Shown one piece after another: positions 43,422-52,579 of a stretch of DNA of 64,000 nt (its first letter is position 1; every line of letters starts with the position of its first letter). Source of the DNA: Teichococcus aestuarii (GTDB lineage: Bacteria > Pseudomonadota > Alphaproteobacteria > Acetobacterales > Acetobacteraceae); the NCBI RefSeq assembly GCF_003116135.1, contig NZ_PDOA01000005.1, positions 124,001-188,000 of the forward strand. The letters run 5' to 3'. Position numbers and translations under genes: made by a program. The notes under the pieces were generated by a model. It made no database searches. It was not told where the DNA came from and saw only the letters and a list, made by a program, of their open reading frames with translations.

Positions 43422-44783
43422 TCAACCCCAGCCTGCCGGCGTGCGCTCCATCTCCGCCGCGTGCCGGATGGCGCTGACGCGCCCGAGCGGGCTGTCCCGC
43501 TCCTCCAGCAGGTCGGCGATATCCTCCTGCCCCGGATCCTGCGCCGCCAGCCCGCCTTCCACCCGCCCCAGCCCGCGCAACCACTGCCCGGTGGCGGCGA
43601 GGGAGACGCGCACATGCCAGGAGCCGCCCTCCTCCGCCCGGCGCAGCAGCGCGGCCTGGATGCCCAGCGCCAGCAGGTAGCCCGAGGCGTGGTCCAGCGC
43701 CTGGCAGGGCAGGGGGCGTGGCGAATCCGGCGTGCCGGCGGCCTCCGCCTCATCCTGGTTGAAGCCGGTGGCGGTCTGTACCAGCGAATCGAAGCCGCGC
43801 CGCCCCGCCCAGGGGCCGAGATGGCCGTAGGCGGAGAGGCTGGCGCAGACCAGCCCTGGCCGCAGCGCCGCCAGCGCCTCCGGCGAGACCCCGCGTGCCG
43901 CCAGCGCGCCGGGGCGATAGGATTGCAGGAACACATCCGCGCCCCGCACATGCTCCTCCAGCGCCGCCTTCTCCGCCGGCTGGCGCAGGTCGAGCAGCAG
44001 GCGGCGCTTGCCGCGGCCGGTGTCCATGTCCAGCGCCGGGATGGTGGGCAAATGGGCGGCGCCGATGTGCAGCACCTCCGCCCCATGCGCGGCGAGGCAG
44101 CGCCCGGCCACCGGCCCGGCGATGATGCGCGTCATCTCCACGACGCGCAGACCCGTGAGCGGCCGCGTGGCGAGCGGCGGCAGCTTCGTGGGCGGCGCCG
44201 CGCCGATTCGCTCCAGCAGCAGGGGCGGCTGCCCGGCCAGGGCGGCGGCCTGCGGGTGCGCGGCCCATTCCACGGTGCCGCGCAGGGCGGCGGCGCAGAG
44301 CCCGGCCGCGGCGGCCGCCTCCTCCAGCTCCAGGGCGCGCCAGCCGCGCAGGGCGGCGGCCACCCCTTCGCGCGTGGCGGGCGGCTCGCCCAGCAGGCGC
44401 AGCATGCCCGCCCGGTGATGGGGGAAGTTGGTGTGCAGCCGCACCGCGCCGCCATCGCCGCAGCGGTACAGCCCGGCGATGGCATCCCACGGGTCCGGCG
44501 GCAGGGCGCCATCCAGGCGGAGATGGCGCTCGCTGCGGAACTCGGCGGCGGCGTGGCGCATGGAGACGCGCACCGCCTGGGCCGGCCCGCCCCGCTGGCG
44601 GTGGATCTCGGCGGCGGCGAGGGCGGCGGCGGCGATGCTGGCCTGTGCCGCGGCGCCGACATGGAAGGAGGATGGCTGGACCGGATCCTCGCCCTCCAGC
44701 CGGGCCTGGCCGAGCAGGGCCCCGGGCAGGCCGGCCACCTGGAGCAGGCCGCGCAGGGCGTCGGCGCCGGCAGTCCTGACCAT
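43422..44783 (-). CDS. Family III CoA-transferase
   Basis: A 453-residue protein with the class III signature GLRVVEMTRIIAGPVAGRCLAAHGAEVLHI, DMDTGRGKRRLLLDLR, ADVFLQSYRPGALA, and CASLSAYGHLGPWAGRRGFDSLVQ. The family moves CoA between carboxylic acids through an Asp-CoA intermediate. The N-terminal 190 residues form an unusual extra part. The substrate is unknown. It is inverted between glcE and glcF, so it may have been inserted there. Confidence 0.88.
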   Translation of the reverse strand: MVRTAGADALRGLLQVAGLPGALLGQARLEGEDPVQPSSFHVGAAAQASIAAAALAAAEIHRQRGGPAQAVRVSMRHAAAEFRSERHLRLDGALPPDPWDAIAGLYRCGDGGAVRLHTNFPHHRAGMLRLLGEPPATREGVAAALRGWRALELEEAAAAAGLCAAALRGTVEWAAHPQAAALAGQPPLLLERIGAAPPTKLPPLATRPLTGLRVVEMTRIIAGPVAGRCLAAHGAEVLHIGAAHLPTIPALDMDTGRGKRRLLLDLRQPAEKAALEEHVRGADVFLQSYRPGALAARGVSPEALAALRPGLVCASLSAYGHLGPWAGRRGFDSLVQTATGFNQDEAEAAGTPDSPRPLPCQALDHASGYLLALGIQAALLRRAEEGGSWHVRVSLAATGQWLRGLGRVEGGLAAQDPGQEDIADLLEERDSPLGRVSAIRHAAEMERTPAGWG

Positions 44784-44854
44784 GGCAACACTCCCTCGAC
44801 AGGAGTGTCCGAGCCTGTCAGCCGGCCTTCACCCTGTCCAGCGGGCGGAGGGTT

Positions 44855-45034
44855 TCAGGCGCGGTCGAACCAGGAGGGGGCGCGGCGGACGGGCTCCTGC
44901 GCGACGCGGGTGTCCGGCCGGTAGATCTCCATCAGCCGAGCCTGGCGCGCCACCTCGGAACTGCCGCCCAGCACGGGGTAGGATGGGACAGAAACAGGAT
45001 TGGTTTCGGAGCGTGGCGTAGGCTGGATAATCAC
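44855..45034 (-). CDS. Small protein of unknown function, 59 residues
   Basis: A GTG start preceded by GGAGG at an ideal distance opens a 59-residue frame: IIQPTPRSETNPVSVPSYPV, then SSEVARQARLMEIYRPDTRV and a C-terminal RRAPSWFDRA. Codon use and composition look coding, and the ribosome site is strong. I know no family. A hairpin (45052-45059 with 45063-45070) lies in its leader. It sits downstream of the CoA-transferase's start, on the same strand, in the gap before glcF. Otherwise the 418-base gap shows no gene. Confidence 0.6.
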   Translation of the reverse strand: MIIQPTPRSETNPVSVPSYPVLGGSSEVARQARLMEIYRPDTRVAQEPVRRAPSWFDRA

Positions 45035-45201
45035 GTTGTCCTCCAGGGAACAAAGCCCGTCCCGGGCTTTCCTGGATGCAACTTAGGGTTGGTATGTTGC
45101 TACAAAATTTATGAACCGGATGCTTTTTTGAAGCGCACCCGATCCGGCTTGCATCCTTTCCCCAACCTTCCCACCCTGGCGGGCAAGGAACGGACCCACC
45201 G

Positions 45202-46548
45202 ATGCAAACCAGCTTTTCGCCCGCGCAGCTCGCCGACCCCGACACGCGCGAATCCAACACCATCCTGCGCAGCTGCGTGCATTGCGGCTTCTGCACCGCC
45301 ACCTGCCCGACCTTCGTGCTGCTGGGCGACGAGCTGGATTCGCCGCGTGGCCGCATCTACCTGATCAAGGACATGCTGGAAAGCGGCAAGCCGGCCACCG
45401 AGGCGGTGGTGCGGCATGTCGACCGCTGCCTCTCCTGCCTCTCCTGCATGACGACCTGTCCCTCCGGCGTGCACTACATGCATCTGGTGGACCATGCCCG
45501 CCGCTACATCGAGGAAAGCTACACCCGCCCCTGGCCGGAGCGGATGCTGCGACGGGTGCTGGGCGCCACGCTGCCCTATCCGCGCCGCTTCCGCGCGGCG
45601 CTGGCGGCGGCGCGGCTGGCCCGGCCGCTGGGCGGGCTGATCCCCGGCCAGGGCAGCACGGCGCGCCGGCTGCGGGCCATGCTGTCGCTGGCACCCGCGA
45701 GCCTGCCCTCGGCGAGCGACTCGCAGGCGCCGCGCATCCACCGTGCCGAGGGCGCGCGGCGCGGCCGCGTGGCGCTGCTCACCGGCTGCGCGCAGACGGT
45801 GCTGGCGCCTTCGATCAACGAGGCCACCATCCGGCTGCTGACCCGCATGGGGCTCGAGGTGGTGGTGACGGCGGAGCAGGGCTGCTGCGGCGCGCTGAAC
45901 CACCACATGGGCCAGCACGACCCGGCCATGGCGCTCGCCCGCGCCAACATCGCCGCCTGGACGCGCGAGATCGACGGCGAGGGGCTGGACGCCATCGTGG
46001 TGAACGCCTCGGGCTGCGGCACCACGGTGAAGGATTACGGCTTCATGTTCCGCGAGGAGCCGGAGCCCTGGGCGGCGCGCGCCGCCGCCGTGGCGGCGCG
46101 GGCGAAGGATGTCTCGGAGGTGCTGCAGCAGTTCGGCTACGCGCCGAGCCGGCCCGCGCCGGGCCTGACGGTGGCCTACCACGCCGCCTGCAGCCTGCAG
46201 CACGGGCAGAGGATCACCGCCGTGCCGAAGCAACTGCTGCTGAAGGCGGGCTTCACGGTGAAGGAGCCGGCCGAGCCGCATCTCTGCTGCGGCTCGGCCG
46301 GCACCTACAACCTGATGCAGCCCGAGATCGCCGGGCAGCTCAAGGCGCGCAAGCTGGAGAATCTGCGGCGCACCGGAGGGGCGGTGATCGCCAGCGGCAA
46401 TATCGGCTGCCTGACGCAGCTCGGCGGCGAGGCGATGCCGGCCATCCACACGGTGGAGCTGCTGGACTGGATGGCAGGCGGCCCGCGGCCCGCGGCCCTG
46501 CCACAGGGCGTGGCGGGTGGTGGGGCACCGCCGATGGCCGCCGAATAG
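45202..46548 (+). CDS. glcF: Glycolate oxidase iron-sulfur subunit GlcF
   Basis: A 448-residue protein with two [4Fe-4S] motifs near the N-terminus (CVHCGFCTATCP and CLSCLSCMTTCP) and two CCG-type domains (GCAQTVLAPSIN, QGCCGALNHH; YHAACSLQHGQR, HLCCGSAGTYN). GlcF relays electrons from the flavin subunits to the quinone pool. It is separated from glcDE by two inverted genes, so it must have its own promoter, probably in the AT-richer stretch 45080-45130. Confidence 0.94.
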   Translation: MQTSFSPAQLADPDTRESNTILRSCVHCGFCTATCPTFVLLGDELDSPRGRIYLIKDMLESGKPATEAVVRHVDRCLSCLSCMTTCPSGVHYMHLVDHARRYIEESYTRPWPERMLRRVLGATLPYPRRFRAALAAARLARPLGGLIPGQGSTARRLRAMLSLAPASLPSASDSQAPRIHRAEGARRGRVALLTGCAQTVLAPSINEATIRLLTRMGLEVVVTAEQGCCGALNHHMGQHDPAMALARANIAAWTREIDGEGLDAIVVNASGCGTTVKDYGFMFREEPEPWAARAAAVAARAKDVSEVLQQFGYAPSRPAPGLTVAYHAACSLQHGQRITAVPKQLLLKAGFTVKEPAEPHLCCGSAGTYNLMQPEIAGQLKARKLENLRRTGGAVIASGNIGCLTQLGGEAMPAIHTVELLDWMAGGPRPAALPQGVAGGGAPPMAAE

Positions 46549-46590
46549 GGCGGCCCGGCCCCCCGCGGCGCGCGGGGGGCGAGAGGCCGC

Positions 46591-46779
46591 TCAGGCCGCC
46601 ATCTTGCGCGCGGCGCCGTCGCGCGCCAGCACGGACATCGCCTCGGCCACCAGGCTGGCCGCGTCCTCGGAGCCGGCATCCAGGCAGCAGCGCTCGGCGT
46701 GGCTCAGCAGCCGGAGCACGGCGGCCAGGTCGCGTTGCGCCTGGTGGGTCCAGAGGACCGCGGCGATCGGAGTGTCCAT
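46591..46779 (-). CDS. Small helical protein of unknown function
   Basis: A 62-residue protein (MDTPIAAVLWTHQAQRDLAA...ARDGAARKMAA) predicted to be helical. No family recognised. The start is placed at MDTP because upstream codons are poor. It converges with glcF across a 10-bp GC hairpin (near 46557-46580) and lies next to another small gene of the same strand. Confidence 0.55.
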   Translation of the reverse strand: MDTPIAAVLWTHQAQRDLAAVLRLLSHAERCCLDAGSEDAASLVAEAMSVLARDGAARKMAA

Positions 46780-46887
46780 GGCGATAAAATACCCGAGATT
46801 GCGATGGGGCCGCCGCTTAACATCCTGCGGCCTGCAGGGGCCAGCGGAAACCGCCATCCTCGCGGCACCGCCTCCCGCTGCCCCGCG

Positions 46888-47094
46888 CTACTGCGGCAGG
46901 GCCGGCATGGACGCATTCCAGGACCCTGCCTGCGGCAGCAGGGCGGCCGCCAGCGCCGCGTGGTGCGCTGCCTCGCGCGCGCCGAGCCGCGCGCACTCGG
47001 CCTCGATGTAGGAGAGCATCAGCAGGAGCGCCTCCTGGTCGATGCGCAGCTTCTGCTGGAGGGAAGAGGTGTCGGCGGTGGCGGGAGAGGCCAT
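46888..47094 (-). CDS. Small helical protein of unknown function
   Basis: A 68-residue protein with one long helix (LQQKLRIDQEALLLMLSYIE and ARLGAREAAHHAALAAALL). Unrecognised. A promoter lies about 50 bases upstream at 47150-47178. With the similar small gene at 46591 it may form a two-gene unit; both carry His/Ala/Leu-rich helices of like length but no clear homology. Confidence 0.55.
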   Translation of the reverse strand: MASPATADTSSLQQKLRIDQEALLLMLSYIEAECARLGAREAAHHAALAAALLPQAGSWNASMPALPQ

Positions 47095-47149
47095 GGAACG
47101 CGACCCTGGGGTGAGAGGAAAAGCAGGAGAAGGCGTGTTCACAATCTCG

Positions 47150-47178
47150 TGATTAAACCATGACGGTGCCGATATCAA
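47150..47178 (-). promoter_or_regulatory. Promoter of the small-gene pair
   Basis: TTGATA (47178-47173), a 17-bp spacer and TAATCA (47155-47150) on the minus strand, in an AT-rich gap divergent from the ABC-binding protein gene. Confidence 0.45.
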
Positions 47179-47259
47179 CAATCAAACCTCCCTGTCGTCA
47201 GGCCTTGGCTTGGCCTGGGCGCTCCCCATAGGCTCATGCGAATCCTTCGGAGCGACTCG

Positions 47260-48279
47260 ATGCTGCGTCCCCTGATCCGCATGCTGTCCCTGTTGCCGTT
47301 CCTTGCGGCGACACCCGCCCTGGCCGGGCCGACGCTGGAGGGGGTGAAGGCACGGGGCCAGCTCGTCTGCGGCGTCAACAGCGGGGTGGCGGGGTTCTCC
47401 GCGCCCGACAGCCAGGGCAACTACCAGGGGCTGGACGCCGATTTCTGCCGCGCCGTGGCCGCCGCCACGCTGGGCGAGGCGGCGAAGGTGCGCTTCGTGC
47501 CCACCACCTACCAGACCCGCTTCGTCGCCCTGCAATCGGGCGAGATCGACGTGCTGGCCCGCAACGTCACCCAGACGCTGATGCGCGACACCGCCCTCGG
47601 CTTCAACATGGCGGGGGTGAACTTCTACGACGGGCAGGGCTTCGTGGTGACGAAGGCCAGCGGCATCACCGGCGCGAAGCAGCTCGACGGCGCCACGGTC
47701 TGCGTGCTGCCCGGCTCGACCAGCGAGCTGAACCTCGGCGATTTCGCCCGGCGCGAGAAGCTGCGCATCCAGCCCGTGGTGCTCGGCTCGATGGACGAGA
47801 TGACCGCCGCCTACCAGGCCGGCCGCTGCGACGCCATGACCACCGATGCCTCGCAGCTCGCCGCGCTGCGCGTCTCGGCGCTGCGCGAGCCGGCGGCGCA
47901 TGTCATCCTGCCCGAGCGCATCAGCAAGGAGCCGCTCGGCCCGATGGTGCGGCATGGCGACGAGGAATGGCGCGACATCGTCGCCTGGACGCTGGCGGCG
48001 ATGGTCGAGGCGGAGGAGCTCGGCGTCGGCCGCGCCAATGTGGAGCAGATGCGCGGCGCGCAGGACCCGAACGTGATGCGCCTGCTCGGCGTGACGCCGG
48101 GCTTCGGCAAGGCGCTCGCCCTGCCCGAGGACTGGGCGTACCAGGTGATCCGGCAGGTCGGGAACTATGGCGAGGTGTTCGACCGCACCCTGGGCAAGGG
48201 CTCGCCCATCGGGCTGGAGCGCGGCCTGAACGACCTCTGGACGCGTGGCGGGCTGATGTACGCCCTGCCGCTGCGCTGA
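47260..48279 (+). CDS. Amino-acid ABC transporter periplasmic binding protein (AapJ/BztA-like)
   Basis: A 339-residue protein with a signal peptide (LIRMLSLLPFLAATPALAG) and the solute-binding core GQLVCGVNSGVAGFSAPDSQGNYQGLD-like start, DADFCRAVAAATLG, FVALQSGEIDVLARN and CVLPGSTSELN. This is the general L-amino-acid (AapJ/BztA) type, broad in ligand. The ATG at 47260 has GGAG seven bases upstream; one at 47236 is in frame. No permease or ATPase gene follows, so it works with a system encoded elsewhere or as a spare binding protein. Confidence 0.9.
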   Translation: MLRPLIRMLSLLPFLAATPALAGPTLEGVKARGQLVCGVNSGVAGFSAPDSQGNYQGLDADFCRAVAAATLGEAAKVRFVPTTYQTRFVALQSGEIDVLARNVTQTLMRDTALGFNMAGVNFYDGQGFVVTKASGITGAKQLDGATVCVLPGSTSELNLGDFARREKLRIQPVVLGSMDEMTAAYQAGRCDAMTTDASQLAALRVSALREPAAHVILPERISKEPLGPMVRHGDEEWRDIVAWTLAAMVEAEELGVGRANVEQMRGAQDPNVMRLLGVTPGFGKALALPEDWAYQVIRQVGNYGEVFDRTLGKGSPIGLERGLNDLWTRGGLMYALPLR

Positions 48280-48362
48280 AGCCGTCCCCTCTTCTTCATC
48301 CCGCTTGATTTCGAACAATGACATGGCGTCCGGCGTTCCGCTGTGATGCCATGCGTTCGTGA

Positions 48363-48386
48363 CGCCGCGCGGTTCCCCGCGCGGCG
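48363..48386 (+). promoter_or_regulatory. Hairpin in the phaB leader
   Basis: A perfect 10-bp GC stem (48363-48372 with 48377-48386) and TTCC loop lies about 15 bases before the AAGGAGG of phaB. There is no T-run. It may stabilise or gate the message. Confidence 0.55.
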
Positions 48387-48416
48387 CCCCCAAAGAGAGC
48401 AAGGAGGACTTCGCCT

Positions 48417-49139
48417 ATGGCACGAGTGGCCCTCGTCACCGGTGGTCAGCGCGGCATCGGTGCTGCGATCAGCGAGCAGTTGCAGAAGGCCGGCCGCAAG
48501 GTAGTCGCCTCCTATGCCGGCAACGACGCCGCCGCGGCAGCCTTCACCGAGCGGACCGGCATCCCCACCGTCAAGTTCGACGTCTCCGACTTCGAGGCGT
48601 GCCAGGCGGCGGTGGCCAGGATCGAGGCCGAGCACGGCGCCATCGAGATCCTGGTGAACAACGCCGGCATCACCCGCGACGGGACCATGAAGCGCATGGA
48701 CCGCAAGATGTGGGACGACGTGATCGACACCAACCTCGGCTCCTGCTTCAACCTCGCCAAGCTGGTGTGGGAGGGAATGACGGCGCGCAAGTTCGGCCGC
48801 ATCGTCAACATCGGCTCGATCAACGGCCAGGCGGGCCAGTACGGCCAGGTGAACTATGCCGCCGCCAAGTCCGGCATCCACGGCTTCACCAAGGCGCTGG
48901 CGCAGGAAGGCGCCCGCGTCGGCATCACCGTCAACGCCATCGCGCCCGGCTATGTGGACACCGAGATGGTGCGCGCCGTGCCGGAGGACGTGCTGCAGAA
49001 GATCATCGCGCGGATTCCCGTGGGCCGGCTCGGCCATGCGGAGGATATCGCCCGTGGCGTCTGCTTCCTGACGGCCGATGACGCGGATTTTATCACGGGC
49101 TCGACGCTGTCCATCAATGGTGGGCAGCACATGTACTGA
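48417..49139 (+). CDS. phaB: Acetoacetyl-CoA reductase
   Basis: A 240-residue SDR: TGGQRGIGAAI cofactor loop, NNAGITRDGTMKRMD, IGSINGQAGQYGQVNYAAAK with catalytic Ser, Tyr and Lys, IAPGYVDTEMV, and SINGGQHMY at the C-terminus. These are strong PhaB marks; it makes (R)-3-hydroxybutyryl-CoA with NADPH for PHB. AAGGAGG precedes the ATG. It is 6 kb from phaA and has its own leader with a hairpin and possible regulatory role. Confidence 0.95.
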   Translation: MARVALVTGGQRGIGAAISEQLQKAGRKVVASYAGNDAAAAAFTERTGIPTVKFDVSDFEACQAAVARIEAEHGAIEILVNNAGITRDGTMKRMDRKMWDDVIDTNLGSCFNLAKLVWEGMTARKFGRIVNIGSINGQAGQYGQVNYAAAKSGIHGFTKALAQEGARVGITVNAIAPGYVDTEMVRAVPEDVLQKIIARIPVGRLGHAEDIARGVCFLTADDADFITGSTLSINGGQHMY

Positions 49140-49213
49140 GCCGGGCGGGCGGGCCCGGCCCGCCCGCCAGCCTTATGGCGGCAGGGATTTCCGCCGGCCG
49201 GCCCGGCACGCGC

Positions 49214-49573
49214 TCAGCGTGCCGCGGCGCTCTCCCCGTCGCTCATCACGCGATTGACGATCCACGACACAACCGCGACGATGATGGCGCTGAAGAAGGC
49301 GGCCCAGAACCCGTCGACGCGCATGCCCGGCATCAGCAGCGCGGTCAGTCCGACCATCGCCGCATTGACCACGAGTGTGAACAGGCCGAGGGTGATGATC
49401 GTGAGCGGCAGCGACAGCAGCAGCAACACCGGGCGGATCAGCGCGTTGACGATGCCGAACACGATGGCCGCCAGCACCAGATTGAACGGCCCTGTGAAGC
49501 TGATGCCCTCGATGAGCATGTCGGCACACCAGAAAGCGAAAGCGGTGATCAGGGTGCGGGCCAGGAAACCCAT
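49214..49573 (-). CDS. Small four-helix membrane protein (YvlD/phage holin 4-like)
   Basis: A 119-residue protein with four membrane segments (LITAFAFWCADMLIEG, LVLAAIVFGIVNALIRPVLLLL, LTIITLGLFTLVVNAAMVGL, AAFFSAIIVAVVSWIVNRV). FGIVNALIRP and TLGLFTLVVNA are typical of the YvlD family, annotated in databases as 'phage holin family 4' but found as ordinary chromosomal genes. Role unclear. AAGGAG before the ATG on the minus strand. Confidence 0.9.
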   Translation of the reverse strand: MGFLARTLITAFAFWCADMLIEGISFTGPFNLVLAAIVFGIVNALIRPVLLLLSLPLTIITLGLFTLVVNAAMVGLTALLMPGMRVDGFWAAFFSAIIVAVVSWIVNRVMSDGESAAAR

Positions 49574-49686
49574 GCGAGAACTCCTTGTCGGTTCGCGGGC
49601 GGAACGCGGCCGCCTCCACGCAGTTGCCGGGTGATGCGTCGCCCCGTGCCGTCTTGCTGATCCGCGCGCCAGGAGAGGACTGAGGC

Positions 49687-51720
49687 ATGTCGCCCGCTCC
49701 GCAGGTCGACTACCGCCGGGTCTACGAGGCATTGCCGGGAAGCTTCCTGCTGCTGTCCGCGGAGCCCTCCCTCCGCATCCTCGCCGCGAGCGAGGAGCAT
49801 CTCCGCGTCGCCATGGTACAGCGCGAGGCGATACTGGGGCAGCCCTTCTTCGTCGTCTTCACCGACAGCGATCCGCAGGCGCCCGCCATCACCGCGCTGC
49901 GCGCCGCGCTCGCCCGCGTGCTGAAGACCGGCGAGCCCGAGCGCCTGCGCCACCTGCGCTACGCGCTGTGGGGGCCGGCGGGGAGCCTCGAGGAGCGCTG
50001 GTGGAACATCGCCTGCGTGCCCGTGCGCGACCCGGCCGGGTCGCTGCTGCACATCGTCGTCCAGGCCGAGGATGTCACCGCCGTGGTGCGGGAACGCCAG
50101 CACACGCGCGAGACGGTGCGGGGTCTGGAGGAGCGCCTTTCCACCATCTTCAACCAGGACGTCGTCGGCATCGCCTTCGCCGAGCTGAACGGCCGCTACA
50201 TCGCCGCCAATGAGCGATACTGCGCCATCGTCGGGCGACCCTGGCCGGAGCTGCGGCAGTTCCGCAAGCAGGAGCTGGCCCATCCCGACGACCGGCGCGA
50301 CGTCGTGGCCGCGCTGGAGCGGGTCAGCCGCTCGGATTCGCTGATCATCGAGCGCCGCTACGTGCGGCCCGATGGCGGCGTGGTGTGGACCAACAGCAGC
50401 CTCTCGGTGGCGCATGACGCCGCCGGCGCGCCGGAGATGGTGGTGGCGGTGGTGCAGGACATCAGCGCCCGCAAGGCCACCGAGGCGGCGCTGGAGCGCC
50501 GGGTGGAGCGCCGCACCGAGGATCTGCGCGCCGAGATGCTGGAGCGCCAGCGCGCCGAGGCGGCGCTGCGCCAGGCGCAGAAGATGCAGGCGGTGGGCCA
50601 GCTCACCGGCGGCATCGCGCACGACTTCAACAACATGCTGACCGGCATCATCGGCTCGATCGACATCATGCGGCGGCGGCTGGACCAGGGCGACACGGTC
50701 GCGCTGCGCCGCTACCTGGAAGGCGCCTCCGGCTCCGCCCGGCGCGCCGCGGCGCTGACCAACCGGCTGCTGGCCTTCTCCCGCCAGCACGCGCCGGACA
50801 GCCGCCCGCTCGACGTGAACGCGCTGATCGACTCGCTGCAAGAGCTGCTCACCCGCACGCTGGGCGAGCAGGTGGTGCTGCGCGTGCTGCCCGTGCCCGA
50901 CCTGCCGCTGGCCCGCGCCGATGCCAACCAACTGGAGAGCGCGCTGCTCAACCTGGTGATCAACGCGCGCGACGCCATGCCGCAGGGCGGCGCCCTGACC
51001 ATCGAGACAGCCCCCGCCCGGCTGACCGCGCAGGAGGCGCAGCGCCATGCCGAGGCGCGCCCTGGCACCTATGTGCGCATCGCCGTCAGCGACACCGGAA
51101 TCGGTATGCCGCCGGAGGTGCTGGCGCGTGTCTTCGAGCCGTTCTTCACCACCAAGCCGCCCGGGCAGGGCACCGGGCTGGGGCTGGCGATGATCTACGG
51201 CTTCATCCGCCAGTCCGGCGGCTATGTGCGGCTGCACAGCCGCCCAGGCCATGGTTGCCGGGTGGAGCTCTACTTGCCCGTGGCGGAGGAGAGCGTGGCG
51301 GACGAGGCGCAGGGCGTGGCGGTGCTGGAGCCGCCCCAGGGCGGCGGCGAGGTGGTGCTGGTGGTGGAGGACGAGCCGGCGGTGCGCCTGCTGGTGACCG
51401 ATGCGCTGGGCGAGCTGGGCTATGTGACGCGCGAGGCGGCCGATGGCCCGGCGGCGCTGACCCTGCTGACCAGCGACGAGCGGATCGACCTGATGGTGAC
51501 CGATGTCGGCCTGCCGGGGTTGAACGGGCGCCAGCTCTCGGCCCGGGCGCGCGCCACGCGGCCGGAGATGCCGGTGCTGTTCATGACCGGCTACGCCGAC
51601 AGCGCCTGGATGGAGGAGGGCGGCATGGAGGCGGGCATGGACGTGATCGGCAAGCCCTTCGCCCTCGGCGCGCTGGCGGCCAAGGTGCGCGCCATGCTGG
51701 AGGACGCCGCGCCGCGGTAG
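49687..51720 (+). CDS. Hybrid sensor histidine kinase, PAS-PAS-HK-REC
   Basis: A 677-residue soluble kinase: PAS at about 10-130, second PAS/PAC at about 145-265 ([24 protein letters not shown]), then HisKA with [11 protein letters not shown] (His near 312), ATPase motifs [26 protein letters not shown], and a receiver with [20 protein letters not shown] (Asp near 605) and GKPF. The domain set matches the kinase at 15674 but with one receiver. No response regulator is adjacent. The start ATG has AGGAGAGGAC upstream. Confidence 0.92.
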   Translation: MSPAPQVDYRRVYEALPGSFLLLSAEPSLRILAASEEHLRVAMVQREAILGQPFFVVFTDSDPQAPAITALRAALARVLKTGEPERLRHLRYALWGPAGSLEERWWNIACVPVRDPAGSLLHIVVQAEDVTAVVRERQHTRETVRGLEERLSTIFNQDVVGIAFAELNGRYIAANERYCAIVGRPWPELRQFRKQELAHPDDRRDVVAALERVSRSDSLIIERRYVRPDGGVVWTNSSLSVAHDAAGAPEMVVAVVQDISARKATEAALERRVERRTEDLRAEMLERQRAEAALRQAQKMQAVGQLTGGIAHDFNNMLTGIIGSIDIMRRRLDQGDTVALRRYLEGASGSARRAAALTNRLLAFSRQHAPDSRPLDVNALIDSLQELLTRTLGEQVVLRVLPVPDLPLARADANQLESALLNLVINARDAMPQGGALTIETAPARLTAQEAQRHAEARPGTYVRIAVSDTGIGMPPEVLARVFEPFFTTKPPGQGTGLGLAMIYGFIRQSGGYVRLHSRPGHGCRVELYLPVAEESVADEAQGVAVLEPPQGGGEVVLVVEDEPAVRLLVTDALGELGYVTREAADGPAALTLLTSDERIDLMVTDVGLPGLNGRQLSARARATRPEMPVLFMTGYADSAWMEEGGMEAGMDVIGKPFALGALAAKVRAMLEDAAPR

Positions 51721-51743
51721 CGCGCCGCGCCCGGCCCGCCCGC

Positions 51744-52499
51744 TCAGGCGCCGGCGGGCACCAGCACGCGCCGCCCCGGCGCGCGCGCCGCCGCCGTGGC
51801 GGCGGTCCCCTTGGGCATGACGCCGTAGAGCTCCTTGCGCGCCTCGACGATCACCACCCCCGCGAAGCGCGGCGCCAGGGCCCGCCCCGCGCCTTCCCAC
51901 ACCCGCGCGCCGCGCAGCAGCAGCCGCGTCTGGAAGGGCGGGATGAACAGCGCCTTGTCCCGACGCGTCACGGTGTAGAGGTTGCGCTCCAGCAGGCGGG
52001 TGAGCTGGCCGGGCGAGTAGGGCCGCCCCTGGCCGAAGGGCGTGCTGTCCAGATGCGCCCAGACGCCGCGCCGGTTGGGCGCCACGATCAGCACCCGCCC
52101 CTCGTCCTTCAGCACGCGCCACACCTCGCGCAGCATGCGGCGGGCATTCTCCGAGCCCTCCAGCCCGTGCACCAGCAGCACGTTGTCGAAGCTGAGGTCG
52201 GGGAAGGGGAGCGCGCCTTCCTCCACCCGCGCGGCGAGGCCGGGGGCACCGGGCGGCCAGGGCGCCGCGTCCGTCTCGGGCAGGCTGGCGCAGAGCACCC
52301 GCGCCGCCTCGTCGCGCCACAGGCGCAGATAGGGCGCGGCATGGCCGAGGCCCAGGAGCTGCCGCCCCGGCAGGGCAGGCCAGATGCGCTGCAGGCGGTC
52401 CCGCACCAGGCGCGCGGCAACCCGCCCCGTGGCCGAGGCGTAGAATTCCCGGTACCCATGGAACTCGGCGGGGATGCCGGCGTGGACCTCGTCGCTCAT
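51744..52499 (-). CDS. Class I SAM-dependent methyltransferase
   Basis: A 251-residue protein with a degenerate SAM site (GRQLLGLGHAAPYLRLW) and a motif-IV region FDNVLLVHGLEGSENARRML followed by REVWRVLKDEGRVLIVAPN. This is the methyltransferase often placed divergent from gloB in alphaproteobacteria, whose substrate is unknown. GLGHAAPYL replaces the usual G-x-G-x-G, so SAM binding may differ. Start at MSDEV; longer frame is leader. Confidence 0.85.
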   Translation of the reverse strand: MSDEVHAGIPAEFHGYREFYASATGRVAARLVRDRLQRIWPALPGRQLLGLGHAAPYLRLWRDEAARVLCASLPETDAAPWPPGAPGLAARVEEGALPFPDLSFDNVLLVHGLEGSENARRMLREVWRVLKDEGRVLIVAPNRRGVWAHLDSTPFGQGRPYSPGQLTRLLERNLYTVTRRDKALFIPPFQTRLLLRGARVWEGAGRALAPRFAGVVIVEARKELYGVMPKGTAATAAARAPGRRVLVPAGA

Positions 52500-52579
52500 A
52501 GGGCTGATATAGGGCCTCGTTCGAGGTGTGACACGTCCCTGAAGCATCCGCCGGGGCGCCGCAAACGAGGAGATCCGCG

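Noticed and set aside
49214-49573. A second prophage suggested by a 'phage holin' family hit
   Set aside because: The YvlD-type four-helix protein is a common chromosomal gene; no phage genes lie around it.
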